Assembly (NCBI RefSeq): GCF_003268635.1
Contig: NZ_CP029639.1
Coordinates: 1,189,501-1,253,500 of the forward strand
From: Paenibacillus sp. DCT19
GTDB lineage: Bacteria; Bacillota; Bacilli; Paenibacillales; Paenibacillaceae
Direction: 5' to 3'
Length of the DNA: 64,000 nucleotides
This document shows positions 25,514 through 34,353 of this stretch, piece by piece. The notes beneath the pieces are model-generated. The model saw only the letters and a list, made by a program, of their open reading frames with translations, did not search any database and was not told where the DNA came from. Each line of letters opens with the position of its first letter. The stretch's first letter is position 1. The position numbers were made by a program, and so were the translations under genes.

Positions 25514-25535
25514 TTAGAAGTCTAATTGTTATAAT
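25514..25535 (+). promoter_or_regulatory. MATE promoter with embedded MarR operator
   Basis: TTAGAAGTCTAA (25514-25525) has the same arms as the marR palindrome and sits just upstream of the -10 box TATAAT (25530-25535), in the -35/-10 spacer, where a bound repressor would block polymerase. The -35 (around 25506) is weak. Confidence 0.55.
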
Positions 25536-25556
25536 TAAAAGAGAGGCGGAATTCCT

Positions 25557-26924
25557 TTGAAAGAAAAACATTCAAACTCCTATTATCTGAGCACAGCTCC
25601 TGTCCACAAGTCTATTATGCATCTGTCTATTCCTATGATGTTAGGCATGTCAGCGGGAACGCTGTACAACCTCATCAATGCCTTTTTCATTGGTCTAGTA
25701 CATGATACAGGCATGTTCAGTGCGATTACCCTCGGCTTACCAATCTTCACTGTGTTGATGGCATTTGGCAATATGTTTGGAGTCGGTGGCGGCACCTTCA
25801 TTACGCGTCTAACGGCTAAGGGTGAAGCGGAGAAGGCGAAGAAAGTTGCAGGTTACTCGCTTTACTTCAGCTTAGCTGCTGGTATATTCATTGCCCTTAT
25901 CTCTTGGTTGTTCATCACCCCGATTGTTCATGGACTTGGCGCCAATCAGGCTGTATATGCATACACGAGTCAGTACGCCATTACGTTATTGGCAGGTGGA
26001 GCGATTGTCATTGTGAACTTTGCGCTGGAACAGTTGGTTCGGTCAGAAGGTGCATCGAAGGAATCGATGTATGGTATGTTCATTAGCATTGTTGCCAGCA
26101 TTTTATTGGATGTACTATTTATTCTTATCTTCGATTGGCATGTATTTGGTGCTGCGCTGTCCATCGTACTAGCGAATGCTTGCTCAGCAGCCTATTATAT
26201 CTGGTATTTATCATATCGCAGTGAGAATCTGAGAGGCTTCTTAAAGCACTGGAAGCTGAACCTGCAGGATCAGTTAGAGGTATATAAGATTGGCGTATCC
26301 GAACTGCTGCAAACGTCATTCCTGATCGTATCGACTCTGCTGTTGAACCACTATGCAATGACATTTGGTGATCATATTGTCGCTGGCTTCGGTATTGCGC
26401 TACGGATTGTGCAGTTGCCTGAGTTTCTAACGATGGGGGTTTTCATGGGGATTATTCCGCTCGTGGCGCATAATTTTGCAAGTGGAAATTTTGCTCGATT
26501 AAAAACTACGTATAAACAAGCTACGCTATATATTACGGGGATTGCGGTAATTTTTATTGGCATCGTCTATGTGTTCAAGGAACAAGTCATTCGCCTGTTC
26601 TCATCCGATGCATCGGTGCTTGAGGCTGGAACTGCTATCCTGATCGCGATGCTGATCTCTGCCTTGTTCACCGGTCTTACTGGACTGTTTACCGGTATTT
26701 TCAAAGCTGCAGGAGAGGGGATTCCAACGAATGTGATGGCAATCTGCCAAGGAACCTTGTTCATTCCAGTGATCATTATTTTCCATCAGTACTTTGGTCT
26801 TACAGGCGTGATCTGGTCTATGACCGTAACTGAAATCATCACAAGTGTGCTTGGGCTAATCCTGTTTGTATTCCACTACAGACGTATTAGTCAAAAAAAC
26901 AATCAGCTTGTAGTGAATGCTTAA
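25557..26924 (+). CDS. MATE-family multidrug efflux transporter
   Basis: A 455-residue protein with twelve membrane helices arranged as two six-helix halves. Family landmarks include the N-terminal helix P-M-M-L-G-M-S-A-G-T-L-Y-N-L-I-N-A-F-F-I-G, the loop G-V-G-G-G-T-F-I-T-R (residues about 75-84) and G-A-A-L-S-I-V-L-A-N in the first half. It exports cationic drugs or similar compounds by Na+ or H+ exchange. TTG 25557 is used as start. It is paired with the MarR gene upstream and controlled by the operator described there. Confidence 0.92.
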   Translation: MKEKHSNSYYLSTAPVHKSIMHLSIPMMLGMSAGTLYNLINAFFIGLVHDTGMFSAITLGLPIFTVLMAFGNMFGVGGGTFITRLTAKGEAEKAKKVAGYSLYFSLAAGIFIALISWLFITPIVHGLGANQAVYAYTSQYAITLLAGGAIVIVNFALEQLVRSEGASKESMYGMFISIVASILLDVLFILIFDWHVFGAALSIVLANACSAAYYIWYLSYRSENLRGFLKHWKLNLQDQLEVYKIGVSELLQTSFLIVSTLLLNHYAMTFGDHIVAGFGIALRIVQLPEFLTMGVFMGIIPLVAHNFASGNFARLKTTYKQATLYITGIAVIFIGIVYVFKEQVIRLFSSDASVLEAGTAILIAMLISALFTGLTGLFTGIFKAAGEGIPTNVMAICQGTLFIPVIIIFHQYFGLTGVIWSMTVTEIITSVLGLILFVFHYRRISQKNNQLVVNA

Positions 26925-26947
26925 ACTTAGCTTAGGCTGGATATTAG

Positions 26948-26987
26948 AGCAGGATGGAGGGAGAAATTCACTCTGATCCTGCTTTTT
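26948..26987 (+). terminator. Terminator after the MATE gene
   Basis: AGCAGGAT pairs with ATCCTGCT, followed by TTTTT. Confidence 0.8.
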
Positions 26988-27178
26988 CTATTGTTCAATC
27001 CTCATTTGTATAGGGATTGCATGCTGTCAACATTTATTCTAAACCAACAAACATTTCACAGGGTAAATATGGAAGTCGTAACCATGACGTTATGTCACAA
27101 AGTGGATATAATAGGGCTTATTCACAAAGCTCTTATACTCGTATAGGGAAAGCTAGGTTATGGAGGTCGTCTGGAAAA

Positions 27179-27493
27179 TTGAAAAACTCAACAATTGCAA
27201 CATGGCTTTTTTTATTTAATGGCTTGTACTTATTAACACTATTAGCGTATCCCATTGTGCTGATGATGAGTGTATTTATGTTTGATGCTCCGACTTCATA
27301 TGACTATGCATCGAACTATGCTGCCGTTTCTTTACTGATCTCTTATCCAATTGCTGTGCTAGGATCACTATCTTGTTGGGGATTCTACCATAAAGGGAAG
27401 TACAAGTGGGCTATCGCTATGGCTAACCTGTTGTTGGTATGGATTGCGTTGTTTATACTCGTGCTCATTGTGAACAGTATTTTACCTTTTTAG
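27179..27493 (+). CDS. Small three-helix membrane protein, paralogue of the protein at 4902-5246
   Basis: TTG 27179 behind GGAGGT (27162-27167) gives a 104-residue protein beginning M-K-N-S-T-I-A-T-W; the longer frame from 27017 has no ribosome site and unlikely composition. Three membrane helices (about 8-30, 45-62, 72-98) are spaced as in the 4902-5246 protein, with matching L-A-Y-P, A-P-T-S, A-S-N, S-Y-P-I-A-V-L-G and Y-x-x-x-x-Y segments. Function unknown. Confidence 0.6.
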   Translation: MKNSTIATWLFLFNGLYLLTLLAYPIVLMMSVFMFDAPTSYDYASNYAAVSLLISYPIAVLGSLSCWGFYHKGKYKWAIAMANLLLVWIALFILVLIVNSILPF

Positions 27494-27529
27494 AAGTCCA
27501 GGCGAATGACTGGCCGATCATAAAATAAA

Positions 27530-27580
27530 ATAGCCTATGAGAGATTCTTAATCGAGAACCTTTCATAGGCTATATTTATT
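27530..27580. terminator. Bidirectional terminator between convergent genes
   Basis: An 11-bp stem ATAGCCTATGA / TCATAGGCTAT has A- and T-rich flanks. Confidence 0.75.
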
Positions 27581-27605
27581 TGGTAGAGGTTTTCTAACCT
27601 CTGTC

Positions 27606-29354
27606 CTAGTTCATAACCTTCCAATTATTCGCAGGCTGCACCGTCAACGGCTGATGTCTACGAATGTAATCCTCCACCAATGTCGCCATATCCGTGGCGC
27701 CTTCATGCAGCACCTTTTTACCTGGATACATGGCATAATCGCCTCCCCCAGCAGCACGGTAGCTATTCATCACCACAGAATATGTGCTATCCATGGCAAT
27801 CGGTATGCCATTACGCTCTAGCTTCACCACTCGACTACCTACAGGCTGAGAGATATCAAGCTCGTATTCGATGCCTGCCCACATATCATAATTGTAATGC
27901 TGTGGTTTAGGTTCGATGTAGGCCGGGTTAACGATAACCTTTCCTGAGGAATCCAGTTCGAAGTAGCGTGCGCTTTGCTCCAACGCCTCTCGAATATCCT
28001 CACCATTCAGCTCTAATACGGTAAGCGTGTTAGGATAGATGAAATTCGATAACACATCCCGAACCGTGATCTGACTTTCGAATCCGCGAGCTTCTTCACT
28101 AAGCATGGCCGTATTCGAGAGCTGTGCTCCTGTTGCTTCCATCTGTACCTGATGCACAAAATCAATGAATGGATGAGCTTGAAGCCGGAGCGTTGTCGCA
28201 TCGGAAATCGACAAGTCACCAGATACCTCACCAATCGGTTGATCTAACCAGGCTTGAGCCTGAGTCTCCAGTTCATCCGTAAGTCTCATGACCACGGCAT
28301 CGGGTTCAAGCTCATGCTGTTCATCCAAGCGCAGAAGCTTAGCTTGTTTATCTGTAATTTGCCATGCTCCATCTGAATTTTGCTGTAACTGAACCGATAC
28401 ATGTCCTATGCCGCTTCCACTGAATCCAGGCTGAATGACGGTTACACCATGGATTTCGGTAGCGAGCTGGCGATGCTGATGTCCTGTAAGAAGTACATCA
28501 ATCCCTTCAATATCTCGACAGATTGCATACCCTTGATTCTCTCCAGTTAACCGTTCAGCTGGTTCCCCGGTCTCTAGATCACTTTCGAATCCACCATGAT
28601 AACTAACCACAAGAACATCTGGCTTCTCCACTTCGCGAATGTAATTAACCCATGCACGGATGGTCTCTAACGCATCAAGGAAATGCAATCCTTCAATATT
28701 TTTGGGATGCTCCCAGTTCGGGATATAGTGTGTAGTTGCACCTAATAAAGCAATTTTGGCACCCGCAGACAATGTCTTAATTAGATACGGAGGACCAAAT
28801 GCAGGAATGCCAGCTTCCAATGGTGCGACGGGATGCGTCCCTTCTTCGGAGTCTGTTCCATAAGAATGAATCACAATGGAGTCGTCCCCATACGTCATGT
28901 AGCTTGGTTGATCTCCTTCAGTATCTTGCTCGCTTTCTAGTAATCTTTCATGATCTTCTTGCGGACGAGTCCGCACAATGTTAGCCGATAACCATGGGAA
29001 GGTGGAGCCTTGAACGGCTCCAGAGAGCAGCTCCTGCCCATAATTGAACTCGTGATTTCCCATGACTGCCGCATCATAGCCGAGTTCATTCAACACGGTA
29101 ATGAACGGATGAATATCATGTTTGGATACGTTGGCAGCCGCGTAGGAGGCCAGGGGAGAGCCTTGCAGCAAGTCGCCATTATCCACCAGCAGCAGTTCAG
29201 GCGAGCGTTCACGTTCCTTCCGAATGAGTGTAGCTAGCATAGCAAGCCCGGCTGGGCGATAGGCATTGGTGTTGTAATAAATCGGACGGATGGCTCCGTG
29301 CAGATCACTGGTGAACAAAATATCGAAGGTTGTCGTCGGTTGAGTAGGCTTCAT
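27606..29354 (-). CDS. Cytoplasmic bifunctional metallophosphatase / 5'-nucleotidase
   Basis: A 582-residue protein. The calcineurin-like metallophosphatase domain (about 8-310) has the metal ligands in F-T-S-D-L-H-G, G-N-H-E-F-N-Y-G, S-Y-H-G-G-F-E and T-G-H-Q-H-R. The C-terminal 5'-nucleotidase domain (about 350-570) contains the substrate-binding stretch A-Y-I-E-P...N-S-Y-R-A-A-G-G-G-D-Y. There is no signal peptide, so it acts inside the cell, like Bacillus YunD. It hydrolyses nucleotides or cyclic nucleotides to release phosphate. ATG 29354 follows AGAGGAGAT. It is divergent from a phosphonate importer, which suggests a role in phosphorus scavenging. Confidence 0.88.
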   Translation of the reverse strand: MKPTQPTTTFDILFTSDLHGAIRPIYYNTNAYRPAGLAMLATLIRKERERSPELLLVDNGDLLQGSPLASYAAANVSKHDIHPFITVLNELGYDAAVMGNHEFNYGQELLSGAVQGSTFPWLSANIVRTRPQEDHERLLESEQDTEGDQPSYMTYGDDSIVIHSYGTDSEEGTHPVAPLEAGIPAFGPPYLIKTLSAGAKIALLGATTHYIPNWEHPKNIEGLHFLDALETIRAWVNYIREVEKPDVLVVSYHGGFESDLETGEPAERLTGENQGYAICRDIEGIDVLLTGHQHRQLATEIHGVTVIQPGFSGSGIGHVSVQLQQNSDGAWQITDKQAKLLRLDEQHELEPDAVVMRLTDELETQAQAWLDQPIGEVSGDLSISDATTLRLQAHPFIDFVHQVQMEATGAQLSNTAMLSEEARGFESQITVRDVLSNFIYPNTLTVLELNGEDIREALEQSARYFELDSSGKVIVNPAYIEPKPQHYNYDMWAGIEYELDISQPVGSRVVKLERNGIPIAMDSTYSVVMNSYRAAGGGDYAMYPGKKVLHEGATDMATLVEDYIRRHQPLTVQPANNWKVMN

Positions 29355-29532
29355 TTTTACAATCTCCTCTAATATATAAGTTTATATATATGGAATGACC
29401 CAAAAAAATGGAACGATAGAAAGAATGGAAGAAAGAGATGCATGCCTGATATTCGTGCCTTTTCCATGCTTTTCTTCTCCAATTCTCATCCATAATGAGC
29501 CTATTCTAACAGATGAAATCGTCCCTGACAGC

Positions 29533-29598
29533 ATGACAAGAAACTTTACAAAACTCCAAATTTCGTTTCACATGGCGCAAATATTTGCCAATTATAGT
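29533..29598 (+). promoter_or_regulatory. Possible Pho-box promoter of phnD
   Basis: ATGACA (29533), TTTACA (29545) and TTCACA (29567) recur about 11 or 22 bp apart, as in PhoP boxes, and end 20 bp before a -10-like TATAGT (29593-29598). Matches are loose, so this is only a candidate. Confidence 0.3.
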
Positions 29599-29640
29599 AG
29601 ATAAGTATTGAAAAATAGAAACTCTTTGGAGGGTGTTCGC

Positions 29641-30627
29641 TTGAAGAAGTCCGCTTTATTTTTACCATTGTTGATTTTGGTTCTGTTTCTGAGTGCTTGT
29701 GGGTCTAATGCTACGACAGGTTCGTCTAACGGGGCTGATACGAGTTCTAACGCATCTGGTGCATCTACTGATACGGCAGAAACAGAAAAAGAAGCCGAAG
29801 GTTATGTACCAACAGAACTAACGGTTCAATTCGTTCCTTCCCAGAATGCAGACACGCTTGAAGCCAAAGCAAAGCCGCTGGAAAAGCTGCTTGGTGACAA
29901 ATTGGGTATTCCGGTAAAAGTCAGCGTATCCACAGACTACAACACAATTATTGAAGCAATGGCTTCCAACAAAGTAGACGTAGGTTTCCTGCCTCCAACA
30001 GCATATGTGCTGGCTAAAGAAAAAGGCGCAGCTCAAGTTATTTTGCAAGCTCAACGTTTTGGCGTAAATGATGAGACAGGTGCTCCAACAGAGGAATTGG
30101 CTGATTCTTATAAATCGATGTTTATCGTGAAGAAAGATTCACCGATCCAAACGATTGAAGATCTCAAAGGTAAGAAAATTGCTTACCAAAACGTAACGTC
30201 TTCCGCTGGTTATGTATGGCCGGCAGGTTTGTTGCTCGACAATGGCATTGACCCATTGAAAGATGTAACTCCTGTAACATTGAAAGGTCATGACCAAGGT
30301 GTTATTGCTGTACTGAACGGTGACGTTGATGCAGCAGCGATTTTCCAAGATGCTCGTAACACTGTAGCTAAAGATTACCCAACGGTATTTGAAGATACAC
30401 GTGTACTGGCGTTCACTGAGCCAATTCCTAACGATACCATTGCTGTTCGTACAGATATGAATGCAGATTGGACTGCGAAGATCAAACAAGCTTTCATCGA
30501 TATCGGTAAAGACACAGAGGGTCACCAAATCATTAAAGAGATCTACACACATGAAGGTTATGTAGAGTCTGATGATAGTAAGTTCGAGATCGTTCGTCAG
30601 TATGGCGAAAAAGTAAAAGGCGAGTAA
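29641..30627 (+). CDS. phnD: Phosphonate-type ABC transporter substrate-binding lipoprotein
   Basis: TTG 29641 behind GGAGGGTG gives a 328-residue lipoprotein (lipobox L-S-A-C, Cys about 20). The PhnD/PtxB fold shows in Q-F-V-P-S-Q-N-A (about 63-70), V-D-V-G-F-L-P-P-T-A-Y and K-K-I-A-Y-Q-N-V-T-S-S-A-G-Y-V-W-P; the S-S-A-G motif contacts the phosphonate group in known members. It should deliver alkylphosphonate, phosphite or a related compound to PhnE. No C-P lyase genes are nearby. A long Ser/Thr/Glu linker (about 24-55) follows the lipid anchor. Confidence 0.9.
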   Translation: MKKSALFLPLLILVLFLSACGSNATTGSSNGADTSSNASGASTDTAETEKEAEGYVPTELTVQFVPSQNADTLEAKAKPLEKLLGDKLGIPVKVSVSTDYNTIIEAMASNKVDVGFLPPTAYVLAKEKGAAQVILQAQRFGVNDETGAPTEELADSYKSMFIVKKDSPIQTIEDLKGKKIAYQNVTSSAGYVWPAGLLLDNGIDPLKDVTPVTLKGHDQGVIAVLNGDVDAAAIFQDARNTVAKDYPTVFEDTRVLAFTEPIPNDTIAVRTDMNADWTAKIKQAFIDIGKDTEGHQIIKEIYTHEGYVESDDSKFEIVRQYGEKVKGE

Positions 30628-30759
30628 TTGTAGCTTAGAAGTGCTACAACTCTAGAAGTCGTTTTACAATCTTGTTGCTTCACGTATCTCTCTTGATGGG
30701 ACTAGCTATATCGGTTCAGAGTGGTCAGGCCAGTTCAGCGTGCTCTACGCTGCGCTGGC
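30628..30759 (+). other. Two hairpins between phnD and phnC
   Basis: Hairpin 1: TTGTAGC (30628-30634) with GCTACAA (30643-30649), starting right after the phnD stop. Hairpin 2: GCCAG (30729) and CAGCGT with ACGCTG and CTGGC (to 30759), with a 2x2 internal loop. Neither has a T run, so they may stabilise the phnD message or reduce readthrough. Confidence 0.5.
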
Positions 30760-30822
30760 TTGTGCCATTATAGCAAGGCTTCGATCGGTATGATCATTAC
30801 AAATGAAAGAAGGATTATTGCG

Positions 30823-31620
30823 ATGATTGAGCTTCATAACGTCACCAAAACGTATGCAAACGGCACAAAAGGCCTGGATAATATTAATCTGAAGTTTGAA
30901 CAAGGCGAATTTATTGCGGTCGTTGGTCTGTCTGGGGCAGGTAAATCAACCCTCCTACGTTCCATTAATCGACTGCACGATATTAGTGAAGGTGAGATTA
31001 AGATCAACGGAAGTTCGATTACAAAGGCACAAGGCAAACGCCTACGTATGATCAGACGTGACATCGGCATGATCTTCCAGAGTTTTAACCTAGTTAAACG
31101 CTCCAGTGTACTCCGTAATGTGCTCTGTGGACGTGTCGGATATCATTCCACGATGCGTACCATCCTGGGTCGTTTTCCTAAAGAGGATGTTGAATTGGCG
31201 TTCACCGCATTGGAACGGGTTAACATCTCAGAGAAAGCTTACTCCCGTGCAGATCAGTTGTCTGGTGGACAACAGCAGCGTGTGGCGATTGCTCGTGTAC
31301 TTGCCCAAGAAGCTAAAATCATTCTGGCCGATGAGCCGGTGGCATCACTAGATCCACTTACAACAAAGCAGGTTATGGATGATCTGAAACACATTAATCA
31401 GGAGCTAGGCATTACAACCATCGTCAATCTGCACTTTATCGACCTGGCAAGAGAGTATGCGACCCGGATCGTGGGATTGCGGGCAGGTAAAGTTGTATTC
31501 GACGGTCCGGTGGAAGAGGCAACGGATGAGCGATTTGCCGAGATTTACGGCAGACCGATTCTAGCTGATGAATTACTGGACAAGCAGGCTGTGCATGAGC
31601 AGGGAGAAGTTCTGGTATGA
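30823..31620 (+). CDS. phnC: Phosphonate ABC transporter ATP-binding protein
   Basis: A 265-residue ATPase from ATG 30823 (AGAAGGA upstream); the earlier in-frame GTG 30721 lies inside a hairpin. Walker [10 protein letters not shown] (about 35-43), signature [15 protein letters not shown] (about 145-159), Walker [12 protein letters not shown] and switch His (VNLHFID). It ends with a PhnC-type C-terminal extension. It overlaps phnE by 4 bases (ATGA). Confidence 0.93.
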   Translation: MIELHNVTKTYANGTKGLDNINLKFEQGEFIAVVGLSGAGKSTLLRSINRLHDISEGEIKINGSSITKAQGKRLRMIRRDIGMIFQSFNLVKRSSVLRNVLCGRVGYHSTMRTILGRFPKEDVELAFTALERVNISEKAYSRADQLSGGQQQRVAIARVLAQEAKIILADEPVASLDPLTTKQVMDDLKHINQELGITTIVNLHFIDLAREYATRIVGLRAGKVVFDGPVEEATDERFAEIYGRPILADELLDKQAVHEQGEVLV

Positions 31621-32474
31621 AGGGGCAGACCAATGTTTCACTTCAGAATTCAGGCAAGCCAGGCATAGGCAAGGAACCTGGTTCCAGCCCGAGTCAGGTC
31701 GTTAATCGTCCCAAACCACCTGGCCGAACGAAGCATCTGCTCACGCTAGTCATTATTTTGCTTCTTCTCTGGGCGAGCGCGAAGCAGACCGATGCTAGCT
31801 TCACGGAGCTGTTTGAAGGCTTGCCGAACATGTGGGATCTGCTAAAAGAAATGTTTCCACCCCGGTGGAGTTACTTTGATAATATCGTTCAAGGCATGCT
31901 GGAAACCATTCGTATGGCGTTGATTGGTACAACCATTGGTGCCATCATTGCCATTCCGGTGGCGATTATCTGTGCGGGTAACCTGATGCCTAGCCGCTGG
32001 ATTTACTATCCGGCACGTTTTGTACTTAACCTGATTCGGACAGTACCCGATCTGTTGCTTGCTGCTTTGTTTGTTGCAGTGTTTGGTCTAGGGCCAATTC
32101 CGGGTATCCTGGCACTGGCTGTATTCTCTGTAGGTCTAATTGCCAAGCTCACCTATGAGACGCTGGAAACGATTGATCGAGGGCCGCTGGAAGCAATGAC
32201 GGCTGTCGGTATGAACCGTATTCAGCTCATTGTGTATGGCGTTGTCCCACAACTTGCCGCTCAATTCACATCCTATGTGTTGTATGCCTTTGAGATTAAT
32301 GTACGTGCTGCAGCCATTTTGGGATTGGTGGGAGCCGGAGGGATTGGACTTTATTATGAAGCTACACTGGGATTCCTGGAGTATGACAAAACCAGCGTAA
32401 TCATTCTATTTACCCTTGCTATTGTCCTGATTATCGATTATGTAAGTACTAAGCTGCGGGAGAAATTGCTATGA
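31617..32474 (+). CDS. phnE: Phosphonate ABC transporter permease 1
   Basis: A 285-residue permease: a cytoplasmic N-terminus rich in Pro/Lys (about 1-40), then about six membrane helices and the PhnE-type end-loop [20 protein letters not shown] (residues about 222-241). The start ATG 31617 overlaps the phnC stop. It overlaps the next permease by 4 bases. The two PhnE proteins likely form the channel as a heterodimer. Confidence 0.93.
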   Translation: MKGQTNVSLQNSGKPGIGKEPGSSPSQVVNRPKPPGRTKHLLTLVIILLLLWASAKQTDASFTELFEGLPNMWDLLKEMFPPRWSYFDNIVQGMLETIRMALIGTTIGAIIAIPVAIICAGNLMPSRWIYYPARFVLNLIRTVPDLLLAALFVAVFGLGPIPGILALAVFSVGLIAKLTYETLETIDRGPLEAMTAVGMNRIQLIVYGVVPQLAAQFTSYVLYAFEINVRAAAILGLVGAGGIGLYYEATLGFLEYDKTSVIILFTLAIVLIIDYVSTKLREKLL

Positions 32475-33277
32475 TGAAAAATGAAACAAGCCGCATCCGG
32501 CCGAAACCACGGAAGAACCCGCTTCGCTGGGTTATTGTTATCCTGCTGATTCTGGTGTATGCCTGGGCTCTTGCCGGTGTACCGTTTACCGGATTTAAGG
32601 AAACCGCTGGACAGATTATGAAGGCGATAATAGCTGGTATATTCTCACCAGATTGGGACTTTGTTTATCTGCCTGAAGGAGAAGATTTGCTGCGTGGATT
32701 GCTGGATACACTCGCCATCTCCGTACTGGGTACGGTGATCTCTGCTGTATTGTGTATTCCGTTTGCCTTCTGGTCTGCACGTAACATGAGTGGGCATCGC
32801 TCAATCTCAGGCGCAGGTAAAATGGTACTTAGCTTCATTCGTACGTTTCCTGAGATCATCATGGCATTGATGTTTATCAAGGCTGTAGGCCCTGGATCGT
32901 TCGCAGGGGTACTTGCCCTTGGTTTACACTCCATCGGTATGCTCGGCAAATTGTACGCGGATGAAGTTGAAAATATCGACTATGGCCCGTCGGAAGCGTT
33001 GCTCGCGTCTGGAGCCAACCGCATGCAGCAGTTGTGGTTTGCAATTCTGCCGCAAGTTATGCCTGGATTCTTGAACTATACCTTGTATCGCTTCGAGATC
33101 AATGTACGGTCTGCGACGATCCTGGGTGTCATTGGAGCCGGGGGGATTGGTACGCCGTTGATCTTTGCACTGAGTACCCGGAACTGGCCGCGTGTAGGTA
33201 TTATCCTGCTAGGCATTATTGTGATGATTACGATCATTGACTTGATCTCGGGGTATATTCGGAAGAAGCTGGTGTAA
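32471..33277 (+). CDS. phnE: Phosphonate ABC transporter permease 2
   Basis: A 268-residue permease with the same fold and the matching loop F-E-I-N-V-R-S-A-T-I-L-G-V-I-G-A-G-G-I-G (about 206-225). ATG 32471 (or 32474) overlaps the preceding stop. It ends at a strong terminator, completing the phnD-phnC-phnE-phnE operon. Confidence 0.93.
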   Translation: MMKNETSRIRPKPRKNPLRWVIVILLILVYAWALAGVPFTGFKETAGQIMKAIIAGIFSPDWDFVYLPEGEDLLRGLLDTLAISVLGTVISAVLCIPFAFWSARNMSGHRSISGAGKMVLSFIRTFPEIIMALMFIKAVGPGSFAGVLALGLHSIGMLGKLYADEVENIDYGPSEALLASGANRMQQLWFAILPQVMPGFLNYTLYRFEINVRSATILGVIGAGGIGTPLIFALSTRNWPRVGIILLGIIVMITIIDLISGYIRKKLV

Positions 33278-33283
33278 TGAGGA

Positions 33284-33336
33284 GAAGATTATTAAGTGCT
33301 AGTATGGATACAGCGCTTAGTGGTCTTCTTTTTTTG
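33284..33336 (+). terminator. Terminator of the phn operon
   Basis: GAAGA-TTAT-TAAGTGC pairs with GCGCTTA-GTGG-TCTTC, then seven T. Confidence 0.8.
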
Positions 33337-33517
33337 TTAGTATCTAGGAGTTTGTGTTCATTTTATTATGCAAATTGTGGTATGATTTCTTAATAAATAC
33401 ATGTTTGAAAAGGATGGTTCTGATTCACACCATTTTAGTAAGGGTTTCACTTGGAGGCCACGGAGCTTTCAATTACGAAGAGAATGTGAATATTCAAGGG
33501 AAGATGAGAGGGAATTA

Positions 33518-33937
33518 ATGAGAATCGCAACCATTATAATCATACTTTTGCTGACATTCGTTCTAGGAGATACAGAGCAGAATCATCAGATCGATCCTGA
33601 CGACTTTCTGCATCAATTCCAAACCTCGCTTGAAGAGCAGGGGCTGGAGGTTGAGGTCATGGAGCCTTCATCCAGTGTGGATATGCAAGGCTTAGTTCCT
33701 TATCAATTCAGCATTTCTCATGATGGGGAGGACAGTGATACGGTATTTGTTTTTTTCACGGATTCTATCGAACAAGCAAGGCAAGCGCTGGTGAAAGCAA
33801 ACTTTACCATCTCGCTCATAACCAAGGTCGGTGACTATACCAAAGATAATGTCATTATTATTCAATTCGCACATGACGGTAACCTGGATAAGTATCGTTC
33901 TCAGATTTACACAGCGATATCTAGTGATGAAGAGTGA
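33518..33937 (+). CDS. Small secreted or anchored protein, unknown
   Basis: ATG 33518 behind AGAGGG gives a 139-residue protein with a short N-terminal hydrophobic segment (residues 2-17), then an acidic mixed alpha/beta domain (L-E-V-E-V-M-E-P, D-T-V-F-V-F-F-T-D). There is no cysteine, so it is not a lipoprotein. The reading from 33401 lacks a ribosome site. Followed within 35 bases by another small gene. No family recognised. Confidence 0.6.
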   Translation: MRIATIIIILLLTFVLGDTEQNHQIDPDDFLHQFQTSLEEQGLEVEVMEPSSSVDMQGLVPYQFSISHDGEDSDTVFVFFTDSIEQARQALVKANFTISLITKVGDYTKDNVIIIQFAHDGNLDKYRSQIYTAISSDEE

Positions 33938-33969
33938 ATAAAGAATAAAGAAGAAAGAAGGTGAAACAC

Positions 33970-34230
33970 ATGGAGACATTTACTATCGTCTGGATTGTGT
34001 TCGTAATAGCCATATTACTATATCGAATGATTTTTCAGAAGTTTAAGGAGCATAACAGAGAGAATATCGGACTTAGTGGAATCCTGATTATTTTCACGTG
34101 GAGTAACTATTCCTCAATACAGATGAACCAAATCGTATTCTTTGCTATTATTGCCATCGCTGCGTATTCTGCTGTAGTGAACGGCATGCTGTTAACCAGA
34201 AAGATCAATGAGCCGGAGCGCTTGTCATAA
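33970..34230 (+). CDS. Small membrane protein, unknown
   Basis: ATG 33970 (GTG 33961 possible; AAAGAAGGTG upstream) gives an 86-residue protein with two or three hydrophobic segments (about 5-20, 40-55, 60-78). It is the last gene before a bidirectional terminator and is probably co-transcribed with the gene ending at 33937. Confidence 0.55.
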   Translation: METFTIVWIVFVIAILLYRMIFQKFKEHNRENIGLSGILIIFTWSNYSSIQMNQIVFFAIIAIAAYSAVVNGMLLTRKINEPERLS

Positions 34231-34270
34231 ACAAATGAATTGACGAATTAACGAAATAATGAATACATGT

Positions 34271-34343
34271 AAAAAAAACCGAATCCAGGTAGCTCAACAT
34301 GGGGATTGACCCCATCCAGGCTACTCTTGGTTTCGGTTTTTTG
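34271..34343. terminator. Bidirectional terminator with long interrupted stem
   Basis: AAAAACCGAA... pairs with ...TTTCGGTTTTTT across an inner TGGGGATTGACCCCA hairpin; A and T runs flank both sides, serving two convergent genes. Confidence 0.8.
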
Positions 34344-34353
34344 GTTTGTTTTA

